From Bacteroidales bacterium (lineage in GTDB: Bacteria; Bacteroidota; Bacteroidia; Bacteroidales; UBA932), in assembly GCA_004556005.1 (NCBI GenBank), contig SFJA01000022.1, forward strand, positions 1 through 27,654: a stretch of DNA of 27,654 nt, written 5' to 3'. Under the pieces are notes generated by a model, which was given only the letters and a program-made list of their open reading frames with translations, did no database searches and was not told where the DNA came from. Every line of letters begins with the position of its first letter. Position 1 is the first letter of the stretch. The translations under genes were made by a program, and so were the position numbers. Below are positions 15,843-23,535 of the stretch, piece after piece.

Positions 15843-17000
15843 CTATTTTGTTATGTTTTTGTCAATCAATCTGTTGATACGTTCTACGGTTAACCCCGTG
15901 CGCCCGCCGTCAGGCTCGGTATTGAGGCAGTAGTCAACCAGACGGTCAATGCTTGAAGTAGCCACGTGCATCCTGGTATCGGAAGAAGCGTAGTAGATAA
16001 ACACTTTTCCGTCCTCATCGCAAATCCAGCCGTTGGCGAAGGTGACGTTCATTACGTCGCCGACATACTCCCATCCATCAGGGGCAATGAAGAAGCCTGA
16101 AGGCTGCGCGATTACCTTGGACGGGTCTTCGAGCGAGGTCATATAGAGGTAGAGAACGTAGCGCAGGCCGCTCGCGCATCCTCTCACGCCGTGTGCGAGA
16201 TGCAGCCAGCCCTTGTCGGTGCGTATCGGGTGCGGGCCCTCTCCGTTCTTGACCTCGGTAATGGTATGGTAGCGACGCTCGCTGATGATTTTTTCTTCCT
16301 TGACTTCGGCGTTGGTGATGTCGTCAATCAGGGCCCAGCCGATTCCTCCGCCGCTTCCGGCATCGATAAATCCGTCCTGCGGGCGGGTGTAGAGGGCATA
16401 TTTTCCGTTGACGAACTGCGGATGCAGGCAGACGTTGCGCTGCTGTGAACGGGACTTGAGGTCCGGCAGTCTCTCCCAGTTGACAAAATCCTTTGTGCGG
16501 GCAATTCCGCAGGCTGCGGTGGCTGCAGAAAGGTCGGACTCCAGGCTGTGGTCCTTGCGCTCAACGCAGAACAGGCCATAAATCCATCCGTCCTCGTGGG
16601 CGGTCAGTCTCATATCATAGACGTTCGTAGCCGGCTCGCCGTATTCGGGCATAGTGACAGGTCTTGGCCAGAAACGGAAATTGTCCACTCCGTTAGGACT
16701 CTCGGCCACGGCGAAGAAGGATTTGCGGTCATCGGCCTCCACCCTGGTTACAAGCAGGTACTTGCCGTTCCGTTTGATTGCACCGCTGTTGAAGACAGCG
16801 TGTATGCCTATCCTCTCCATAAGGAAAGGGTTGTTCTTTTCGTCAAGTTCGTACCTCCACTCAATCGGGGCATGTGCGGCCGTGAGTACAGGGTTTTTGT
16901 AACGCTCGTACACGCCATTGACATAAACGGCTTCGTTTTTGAGGGCCAGGAGATTTTCATGTTCCGTCCTCAGATTGTCGAGTTGTTCTTTCCAGTTCAT
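15843..17000 (-). CDS. GH130 4-O-beta-mannosyl-glucose phosphorylase
   Basis: A 385-residue protein with no signal peptide, so cytoplasmic. It fits GH130 subfamily 1, whose founding member from Bacteroides fragilis (about 390 residues) converts 4-O-beta-D-mannosyl-D-glucose and phosphate to mannose 1-phosphate and glucose. The five-bladed propeller motifs are visible: MERIGIHAVFNSGAI (61-75), TRVEADDRKSFFAVAESPNG (85-104), Asp129 in NVYDMRLT as the catalytic acid, and NVTFANGWICDEDGK and YYASSDTRMHVA near the C-terminus. The phosphate site should be formed by Arg, His and Lys in the middle of the protein (HPIRTDKGWLHLAHG). It sits between GH26 and the symporter fusion with 3- and 8-nt gaps, as expected for processing imported disaccharides. 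Mannooligosaccharide phosphorylase (subfamily 2) is the alternative, but the length and motifs favour subfamily 1. Confidence 0.93.
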   Translation of the reverse strand: MNWKEQLDNLRTEHENLLALKNEAVYVNGVYERYKNPVLTAAHAPIEWRYELDEKNNPFLMERIGIHAVFNSGAIKRNGKYLLVTRVEADDRKSFFAVAESPNGVDNFRFWPRPVTMPEYGEPATNVYDMRLTAHEDGWIYGLFCVERKDHSLESDLSAATAACGIARTKDFVNWERLPDLKSRSQQRNVCLHPQFVNGKYALYTRPQDGFIDAGSGGGIGWALIDDITNAEVKEEKIISERRYHTITEVKNGEGPHPIRTDKGWLHLAHGVRGCASGLRYVLYLYMTSLEDPSKVIAQPSGFFIAPDGWEYVGDVMNVTFANGWICDEDGKVFIYYASSDTRMHVATSSIDRLVDYCLNTEPDGGRTGLTVERINRLIDKNITK

Positions 17001-17003
17001 ATC

Positions 17004-18089
17004 TTAATCCAACATTTTGATTTTTCCTTCGTTAACCCATTTGCAGAAGTCTTCTGCGCTTTCCTGTCCCGGGAACGGGGCATAAAAGTGATTGCGCTGG
17101 TCTTCGCGGCTGGAGTTGCGCCAAGTCAGCACGTAGCATATTCCGCTGCCTTCTATCGCTTCTTGAAGCACTCCCGTCCACCACTGCGCGGAATTGAGCC
17201 CCTCGAGGCCTGTCTCTGTGAGAGCATAAGGCTTGTCGTGGAGCATGGCGAATTCCTTCAGCCAGGCAAGCACCTCCATGGTGCTGCACACAAATGCTTC
17301 ATCCGCTTCCTTTTGGCTCTGACCGGGTGCGAGGTATGCGTAATGGTCCACGCCAACAAGATCTACATATTCGTCCCCCGGGTAGCGCTCTGCAAAGAGC
17401 TCCCTGTCGCTTGAACTCGGGGAAATGGCCCATACCAGTTCCTTCAGGCCTCTTTCGTTGACTACCTGATTGTAGAACATATGCCAGAGGGCATTGTATT
17501 CTTGCGGAGTGCAGCAGGTGGCACCCCACCAGAACCAACCTCCGGTATGCTCGTGGAATGGCCTCCAGATGACAGGAATCTGTTTCCCGTTCTCATCCTT
17601 GAGACTCTCTATCCAATCGCAGACCCTGTCAGTCCACACTCTGAACTTGTCGTGCAGGTCTCCGCCGGGGAGTATCCTGCGTACAACGCTGTTGTCGCTG
17701 TTGTCCCAGGCAGATCCGCCGGTGGCCGGATTGTCCGGATGCCAACTGAGGGTGATTATGCCTCCTCTGGCGTGGTGCTGCCTTGCAGCCTTGGCCATAA
17801 GAGCGAAATCATTGCCGTCCAGGTTGCAGCTCCTGCCCAGTTCAATATATCCCAGGTCCAGACCAAGTATTGCCGGATACTGTCCGCATACGTCTTTCAC
17901 ATCGGACCTTTCCATCAGTTTGTCAAGGCTGTCCGCCGAGTTCCACTCGTGTCCGTACATCAGGTCGTCCTGATGGCCGTAGAAAGGAGTTGTTTCAGCG
18001 GCATTCGAGAGTCTCTCCACAAGACTTGCAGGTTTGGTAGTACAGGCTGTCATAAATATCAATGCCAGCGCGAATGCAGTCGGTTTCAT
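17004..18089 (-). CDS. GH26 beta-mannanase lipoprotein
   Basis: A 361-residue predicted lipoprotein. The start is ATG 18089, not the in-frame upstream ATG at 18140, because 18089 begins a proper signal peptide (M-K-P-T-A-F-A-L-A-L, Cys16 after MTA) and forms an ATGA overlap with the stop of the GH5 gene. The GH26 domain fills the rest: GHQDDLMYGHEW (38-49), acid/base Glu180 in RPFHEHTG, nucleophile Glu292 in LTETGLEG, and substrate-platform Trp residues in GGWFWWG. It closely parallels the distal GH26 at 9918-10994, with the same motifs and length, so the two are paralogues. Likely role: exo-type or disaccharide-releasing cleavage of beta-mannan in the periplasm, feeding GH130 three nucleotides downstream. 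Confidence 0.93.
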   Translation of the reverse strand: MKPTAFALALIFMTACTTKPASLVERLSNAAETTPFYGHQDDLMYGHEWNSADSLDKLMERSDVKDVCGQYPAILGLDLGYIELGRSCNLDGNDFALMAKAARQHHARGGIITLSWHPDNPATGGSAWDNSDNSVVRRILPGGDLHDKFRVWTDRVCDWIESLKDENGKQIPVIWRPFHEHTGGWFWWGATCCTPQEYNALWHMFYNQVVNERGLKELVWAISPSSSDRELFAERYPGDEYVDLVGVDHYAYLAPGQSQKEADEAFVCSTMEVLAWLKEFAMLHDKPYALTETGLEGLNSAQWWTGVLQEAIEGSGICYVLTWRNSSREDQRNHFYAPFPGQESAEDFCKWVNEGKIKMLD

Positions 18090-19618
18090 TGCTTGCCCCA
18101 TGCGTTTTTGATTGCATCTTTGATTATCGGCTTTGTCCATTTAGGTATGGTCCTGTCGCTCTGGTCGCTCAGGCCCATCCAGTACATGCAGCATATTCCA
18201 TACTGCTTGGCAGTTGCCACATAGCAGGCCGCCTGCTTGCCGAGTTCGGTTTCGGTGGCGACGGAGGAATCAGAACCATATTCTCCAATCACAACGGGTA
18301 CGCCCTTGCTCATAAGCTTGTCCGCGATGACCTTGACAATGCTCTGGATTTCCCTTTCGCACGCTTCATCGAAGACTGTGATCTGCTGGGAAGGGTCATC
18401 CTGCTTGAAGGCAAAGCGGTAAGGTGCGTAGCTGTGCACTTCAGCTATCAGGTGGTCCGTGGCGCTGTCGGAAGGGATTTCGAAGGCCTCGAGTATTGGC
18501 GCACCGCAGGCTGAGGCGTAGGTGGAGACTATCAGGTTGCGGTGGGCATTGTTTCCGCCGGTAGAGCGGACGGTGTCCACGAAGAGTTGCGCGAATTTGT
18601 TGATTACAGGCAGGGCCGCATCGCCTGCTCCCACGCTCCAGGCCGCTTGCATATTGAGCATCTCGTTGTAGCCTTCGAAGAGGAGCTTCTCTCCCTTGTC
18701 CTGGAAGCGGACGGCTATCTGAGTCCAGAGATTGGCAAAGACATCCTTGTATTTGTCAAACATCGCATCGCTTGCCCTGAGCCAGCCCTGGGTTCCGGTG
18801 TCATGGTGCACGTTGAGCACGCAGTACAGGCCTTCGTCGAGTACATAGCCTACCACCTCTTCGACGCGCTTCATCCAGGCTTCGTCCACATTGCCCTGAG
18901 CATCGATGTGCTCGGCCCAGGTCACAGGAACGCGGATTACGCCGAAGCCCTCCTGCTTGAACATATGGATGAGCTCACGTGTGGCAACAGGCTGTCCCCA
19001 GGCGGTTTCCCAGGCTGAGGTGGTATTGCCGCCGCTTTGGTAAATCCAAGATTTCTGCTGCATCTGCTCCCAGCTGAGGGAAGCGTCGTAGGTGAAGCTG
19101 TACGCATCGAGGGTGTTGCCGAGATTCCAGCCGTATTTCATGTTCAGCACCGCTGCGGTGTTGTTCTCCCAACCGCCGCTGCCGATTCCCGGTTCAGGAA
19201 TTTCCTTCGGAGGGGCGGGCGCATTGACTGTGGTGAAGCTGGTGCTTGCGCCTTCTGCAGCATCCTGATTCTCCCTGAAGCCCTTTACATAGCCCGGGGC
19301 AATGCTGAGGGTGTAAGTGGTTTCGTGCTTCAGGCCGCCGACGGTAATTGTGAGGGTCTTGCCGTAGGCGTTGGCCTTCTGTATCTCAGCGTCCGGGCTG
19401 ATGGTTATGCAGCCTCCAAAATCAGGGGAGGCCTTGATGTTCTGGTTGTAGGTGAAGACTATGTCCGTGCTCCCGTCTGCGGCTATCCCGCTTGCGCCGT
19501 TTTCTGGGCTGACGCTGACAAGCATGGGGGCTTCCACTTTATCGATATGTTCAGAGTGCGATTCGCAGCTGAAAGCGACAAACAATGCGGAGAGAATCAA
19601 TAATGGGTTCTTAATCAT
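18086..19618 (-). CDS. GH5 endo-beta-1,4-glucanase/mannanase lipoprotein with N-terminal Ig-like domain
   Basis: A 510-residue predicted lipoprotein with lipobox AFSC (Cys18). Residues 30-130 form a Big_5-type bacterial Ig-like domain (S-P-E-N-G-A-S-G-I, T-D-I-V-F-T-Y-N-Q-N, YTLSIAPGYVKGF). A Pro-rich linker at 131-148 follows. Residues 155-505 are a GH5 catalytic domain: GWNLGNTLDAY (163-173), IRVPVTW (228-234), NVHHDTG (269-275), acid/base Glu319 in GYNE, HSYAPY (395-400) and nucleophile Glu446 in VIGEYGS. GWNLGNTLDA is typical of subfamily 4 and relatives, which act on beta-1,4-glucan, xyloglucan or glucomannan. It is linked by ATGA overlaps to GH26 genes on both sides. A likely location is the cell surface, with the Ig domain as a spacer from the lipid anchor. 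Exact specificity cannot be set from sequence alone. Confidence 0.93.
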   Translation of the reverse strand: MIKNPLLILSALFVAFSCESHSEHIDKVEAPMLVSVSPENGASGIAADGSTDIVFTYNQNIKASPDFGGCITISPDAEIQKANAYGKTLTITVGGLKHETTYTLSIAPGYVKGFRENQDAAEGASTSFTTVNAPAPPKEIPEPGIGSGGWENNTAAVLNMKYGWNLGNTLDAYSFTYDASLSWEQMQQKSWIYQSGGNTTSAWETAWGQPVATRELIHMFKQEGFGVIRVPVTWAEHIDAQGNVDEAWMKRVEEVVGYVLDEGLYCVLNVHHDTGTQGWLRASDAMFDKYKDVFANLWTQIAVRFQDKGEKLLFEGYNEMLNMQAAWSVGAGDAALPVINKFAQLFVDTVRSTGGNNAHRNLIVSTYASACGAPILEAFEIPSDSATDHLIAEVHSYAPYRFAFKQDDPSQQITVFDEACEREIQSIVKVIADKLMSKGVPVVIGEYGSDSSVATETELGKQAACYVATAKQYGICCMYWMGLSDQSDRTIPKWTKPIIKDAIKNAWGKQ

Positions 19619-21063
19619 AAGCTTATATCGTTTCTGTTGAGTGTGTGGGAGTTGCTAAGTGCGGCTTTCCAATCCTCGACGCTGTTGTTCCAGGTGTAGG
19701 AGCCGTCAGAATTCTTTGCATAGAGAACAGGCTTCCCGTTTTCGAAATTGCACCAATTCAAGAAATAGCCCCAAGGAGCGTCTTCCCTGAAGAAGCCGTC
19801 AATGTCCAGGAGATTGCCGAATTCGCTGAGCACAACCATCTTCTTTCCTTTGACTGAGTCGTTTACGAGCTGGAAGACCTGGCTTTGGGTGGTGTTTTTG
19901 GCGACATAGAGGTCAGCTCCCACAATGTCGCAGTATTCGTCACCGGGGTACCACTCCTCGAGTTTGTCCACGCTGGCAAGCTGTCCCTTGTCGGAAGTCT
20001 GCACTGTCCACACCCAGATGAGGTTGTTGAGTTTGTATTCGTTGGTGAACATATCGTGCATATATCTCCAGAGCTGCTTGCATGCTTCGGCGCCGTCATA
20101 GCCCCACCAGAACCAGGCTCCCCAGCCATAGTCTCCCGCCGCCTCATGCAGAGGTCTGAAGAGCACGGGAATGCCTGCGTCGCGGAGCAGGGTGAGGTAG
20201 CCTGCGATTTGGGTTAGCTGCTTTTTCATCTCGGCATTCTGCCAGGTGCCTTCGGTAAGGGCGTTTTTCACTCCGAAGGCCTTGGTGTTGTATGAGTATT
20301 TGTTGATGTCGGTGGTGCCCTCTACAGGAGGTACGCACCAGTGCCATCCGATTTGTATTATGTTGTGAGCTTCCCAGGCCTTCTTGACCGGGGTAATGTC
20401 TGAATAATCAGGGCATCCTGGCCAATGCTTCGGTGGCCAGTTGTTGAAGAGGTAGTCGAAACCGACTATTGCGGGATACTTTCCAGTGAGATTGCTTATC
20501 ATATCGGTGTAGGAAGTTTCCCAGGCCGTTCCTCCCATCGCACCGGAAAGGGTCTTTTTTCCGTAATTTTCGAGAAGGAATGCGTAGAGTTTGGATGCGC
20601 CATCTGAGGCATCCTTATTGGTGAGGCTTTGCATAGGGTCTCTGTCGTAATGTGTTTCGACAGGAGCCGCCTTAGTGCTGAAATTCAGGCTGATTGCCGG
20701 CGTCTCTTTCTGGTTTTCCTTGAAACCGCGGATGATGCCGGCGGGAATGGTGAGAGTGTAGCCCTGTCCCGGGGAAAGAGAGGATATGTCCACCAGAAGA
20801 TTGTTGGTTCCGGCGAAAACTCTGTCAATCTTTGCCTCTCCCGAAATCGTTATCGAGGCTGTGGCGGAGCATCTGATGTTCTGATCGAAGATGAGTTCCG
20901 CGGTGATTTCGCTTCCCTGCAGGTCCGTTGCACCATCCGAAGGTGTGCTGGAAAGCAGTGCCGGGGCTTCTGCCTGCGTGGTGGAAGGGGCCTCTTCCGG
21001 TTTGCATCCGGCAATCAGGGATGCGACTGTCGTGATAATCAGTGTGTTGCGTACTATCTTCAT
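19615..21063 (-). CDS. GH26 endo-beta-mannanase lipoprotein with N-terminal Ig-like domain
   Basis: A 482-residue predicted lipoprotein with lipobox LIAGC (Cys20). The start is ATG 21063; the open frame extends to 21102, but that stretch is the hairpin region. Residues 33-131 form a Big_5-type Ig-like domain related to that of the next gene (S-T-P-S-D-G-A-T-D, L-I-F-D-Q-N-I, YTLTIPAGIIRGFKENQ). Residues 145-470 are GH26: acid/base Glu307 in RPLHEAAGDYGWG and nucleophile Glu414 in VVLSEFGN. Its motifs differ from those of the two short GH26 enzymes in the locus, so a different job, probably surface endo-cleavage of long mannan chains, is inferred. Its stop overlaps the GH5 start by ATGA. It is the first enzyme gene after the SusCD/SGBP block and lies just beyond a terminator-like hairpin. 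Confidence 0.93.
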   Translation of the reverse strand: MKIVRNTLIITTVASLIAGCKPEEAPSTTQAEAPALLSSTPSDGATDLQGSEITAELIFDQNIRCSATASITISGEAKIDRVFAGTNNLLVDISSLSPGQGYTLTIPAGIIRGFKENQKETPAISLNFSTKAAPVETHYDRDPMQSLTNKDASDGASKLYAFLLENYGKKTLSGAMGGTAWETSYTDMISNLTGKYPAIVGFDYLFNNWPPKHWPGCPDYSDITPVKKAWEAHNIIQIGWHWCVPPVEGTTDINKYSYNTKAFGVKNALTEGTWQNAEMKKQLTQIAGYLTLLRDAGIPVLFRPLHEAAGDYGWGAWFWWGYDGAEACKQLWRYMHDMFTNEYKLNNLIWVWTVQTSDKGQLASVDKLEEWYPGDEYCDIVGADLYVAKNTTQSQVFQLVNDSVKGKKMVVLSEFGNLLDIDGFFREDAPWGYFLNWCNFENGKPVLYAKNSDGSYTWNNSVEDWKAALSNSHTLNRNDISL

Positions 21064-21075
21064 GCTTTTGATATT

Positions 21076-21105
21076 AAAAAGGTGGCGGGCGGATCCCGCC
21101 ACCTT
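21076..21105 (-). terminator. Terminator-like hairpin inside the PUL operon
   Basis: An 11-bp perfect, GC-rich stem: 21079-21089 pairs with 21095-21105 around a 5-nt loop. Read on the minus strand, GGTGGCGGG...CCCGCCACC runs into five T residues (21080-21076). It lies 10 nt after the stop of the IPT-repeat lipoprotein and 13 nt before the GH26 ATG. It could act as a partial terminator, or as an mRNA-end stabiliser that sets higher expression of binding proteins than of enzymes. Confidence 0.8.
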
Positions 21106-21115
21106 GAAAAGTTAA

Positions 21116-23515
21116 CTACAAAATAGTGATTTTGGTTACCTTGATCTTGTCTCCGTTTGCAACGAAGGTACCGCCCCACCACTGCTGGGTGTAGGCTGCC
21201 GCAAGGATTTCATCGGTAAGTACAAGTCCGACTTTTCCTCCGTTGCCTGCGAGGTCGTACTCCGTGAATTTACCGTCTTCCAGGTTGGAGTTGCCTACAT
21301 TGCAGATGCTAATGTATGTCGCTCCCCAGTGTCCTTCGATAATCTGAATCTTCCAATCATCAGCGAGAGGTTCGAGGTAGAAGTAAACTGTCTGACCTGC
21401 CTTTGCGCCTGCTGCGGCAAGCTCTAGACCGGCATCACTCAGAAGGAAAGGCTGGTCGGCCCAGTTGTCAGCGATTTTCTCTCCTTCCCACAGAGTGGTT
21501 TCCTGAGAGATTTCTCCAACTATTTCTACCTTGGTGAAGATAAGATCTGAACCCTGGATAATCATACCGCATAATACTCCTTCATATTCTCCAGCATTTG
21601 CAAGGATGTTGTCGAGAATTTCTTGGGTAAGGGTGAGTTCCGTAACACGTTCCAGAATGCCGTCAGCGAACCAACCGTAAATATCGGTTGGAACGAGAGT
21701 TCCTGAAGTTACTTCAGGGAAACTGATTGTAGTCCAGGCACCGTTGTTGAGCTGAGCCTGAGCCCAAACATTCTCAATCTGAGTGTAGTACAGACGGAGT
21801 TTTGCTCCTGCGCTTACTCCTTCAAAAGCACTGACAGGAACGGCGACTCTTCCGCCATCGCCCCAGCTGATGGTTACATTGCCTTCCCAGGCTGTGGTGA
21901 ATTCACGTTCGAGCTGCACCTCGATAGGGGTGGCAACAGTCTCGACATCACCGTTGAAGAGATGGAAGCTGATGTTGTATGAACCTGCAAGCAGCCAAGG
22001 CATCATGAAATGAACCTCCTCTGCTGTACGCATTGTGTACTTGGTCACTTTTTCATCACCCACGAAGATATTCTCCACAAGGTCGAAATTGCTTCCCTTG
22101 AGAATCACCTCTTCGCCTATGTGCTGAGCTGCAGTCATCTCGGTAACGATAACCAGTGAGTGGTAGTTAACCTTTACTGCTTCTGCAGACTCAACGCTTA
22201 CGCCGTTTGCGAGTCCGAGAACGACTGTACCTGAAACGCTGGTCAGTGCGGTTACGAGCTCAAGTGAGCTTTCGGAAGCGTTGACAATCTCGATATCCTT
22301 TCCGCCGAGCTTGGCGCTAGTAACGAGGTCGAGGTCGGTTCCGCTTACGGTGATGTTTTCGTCACCGGCAAACAGCTCAAGCGGGCTGAGGGAACTGATG
22401 ACTGGCTTTACAAGCTCAATCGCTTCAGTCTCAACGGTCTTACCGTTCTCGAGAGTAAGGGTGACGCTTCCATCAACTGCCGTTGCAGGAATGGTGGCGC
22501 TGATCTTTCCGTCCACGAGGCTGAACTCGAGCACTGTTCCGGCGAGACTTACTCCCGTTACCAGATCGAGGTCCTTGCCGCTGACAGTGAGGCCTGAACC
22601 GGCCTTGTAGCGGTCGTCAGCCTTGATTGCGAGTCCGGAAGGCACCAGGGTCTCGTATGAGCCGCCATTGAATTCTTTCCCTGCATAGGAAACGAGGATG
22701 ACGTCGCCGTCAACGGCGCTTGCAGGCAGGGTTGCCTTGATGCTCTTGCCGTCCTCGGAGCAGGTGAACTGTGCTGTCTGGTCTCCGAAGAGCACGCTCT
22801 GAATCATATCGAGGTATGAGCCGCTTACACTGACCTCGCTTCCGGCCTTGACCACGCCCTTGGCGCTTTCCTTGACCGTAGGGTCGCCGATTGCGAGATC
22901 GCTTTCGGTGTAGAAGAGGTTAGGCTCGAGTCCGTCAGGGTTGTTGCTTTCGTCAACGTCGCTGAGAATCAGCTTGCCGCTGATTGCCTGTGAAGGGACC
23001 TTGACCTTCAGCTCGTAACGGCTCTGTGATACAAATTCGTTTACAGTTGCGCCGCCTTCGAAGCTTACCTGATGGATGTTGTTCATATAGTCTCCCTTAA
23101 CGGTGATAACGTCGCCCGGCATTGCGGACGCAGGGGAGAATCCTTCGAGGATGACAGGCTCGCTGTATTCGAGCTCGGTCTTGGTGCTGATTCTGATGCC
23201 TCCGGATACTATTGTGACAGGGCCGATTTCCGGTCCGTCAATAGGAACCTTGACGCGGATTTCGGAGTTGCGGCCGGTGGAAACGACTTCGATGTCGGTG
23301 ATTGGGGAAACTCCCGGAATTTCCACCTGTTCCACCTTCTGCAACTGGCTTCCCACGATGCGGAGCATACCGCCGCGGGCTACCGGGTTAGGTGCAATGG
23401 CTACCAAAGTGATGTTTTCGTCGCTGAGCTGGTCCGTGTCTATCTCCTGGACAGAGCAGGATGCAATGGCGGCAACACCAAGGCAAGCAAGTATAAATGA
23501 TGATATCTTTTTCAT
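21116..23515 (-). CDS. Large IPT/TIG-repeat surface lipoprotein, putative glycan-binding protein
   Basis: A 799-residue predicted lipoprotein with lipobox IASC (Cys20). Six IPT/TIG-like Ig repeats can be seen starting near residues 36, 120, 218, 296, 371 and 456, each with a pattern such as A-G-x-x-x-T-V-S-G-x-x-L-D. Two related modules of about 130 residues follow, at 538-668 and 671-799. Each opens with T-T-x-W-E-G and ends in a strand of the type K-V-T-K-I. These modules have exposed Trp and Tyr residues (for example W722, W730, W779 and W780), which suits glycan binding, but I cannot name the family. The place directly after SusD and an SGBP-B-like gene suggests a surface protein that holds the polysaccharide, with the Ig repeats as a long stalk. 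Gaps: 20 nt to the upstream gene, 52 nt with a hairpin to GH26. Confidence 0.85.
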   Translation of the reverse strand: MKKISSFILACLGVAAIASCSVQEIDTDQLSDENITLVAIAPNPVARGGMLRIVGSQLQKVEQVEIPGVSPITDIEVVSTGRNSEIRVKVPIDGPEIGPVTIVSGGIRISTKTELEYSEPVILEGFSPASAMPGDVITVKGDYMNNIHQVSFEGGATVNEFVSQSRYELKVKVPSQAISGKLILSDVDESNNPDGLEPNLFYTESDLAIGDPTVKESAKGVVKAGSEVSVSGSYLDMIQSVLFGDQTAQFTCSEDGKSIKATLPASAVDGDVILVSYAGKEFNGGSYETLVPSGLAIKADDRYKAGSGLTVSGKDLDLVTGVSLAGTVLEFSLVDGKISATIPATAVDGSVTLTLENGKTVETEAIELVKPVISSLSPLELFAGDENITVSGTDLDLVTSAKLGGKDIEIVNASESSLELVTALTSVSGTVVLGLANGVSVESAEAVKVNYHSLVIVTEMTAAQHIGEEVILKGSNFDLVENIFVGDEKVTKYTMRTAEEVHFMMPWLLAGSYNISFHLFNGDVETVATPIEVQLEREFTTAWEGNVTISWGDGGRVAVPVSAFEGVSAGAKLRLYYTQIENVWAQAQLNNGAWTTISFPEVTSGTLVPTDIYGWFADGILERVTELTLTQEILDNILANAGEYEGVLCGMIIQGSDLIFTKVEIVGEISQETTLWEGEKIADNWADQPFLLSDAGLELAAAGAKAGQTVYFYLEPLADDWKIQIIEGHWGATYISICNVGNSNLEDGKFTEYDLAGNGGKVGLVLTDEILAAAYTQQWWGGTFVANGDKIKVTKITIL

Positions 23516-23535
23516 AATGCTTAGTCTTTATCGGA

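Noticed and set aside
16548..17414. Plus-strand open frame (288 residues) across the GH130/GH26 junction
   Set aside because: It overlaps two well-supported minus-strand genes and has no signal peptide or family motif.
18090..18140. Longer N-terminus for the central GH26
   Set aside because: The extra 17 residues overlap the GH5 gene and would spoil the signal peptide; ATG 18089 gives a good lipobox and an ATGA overlap.
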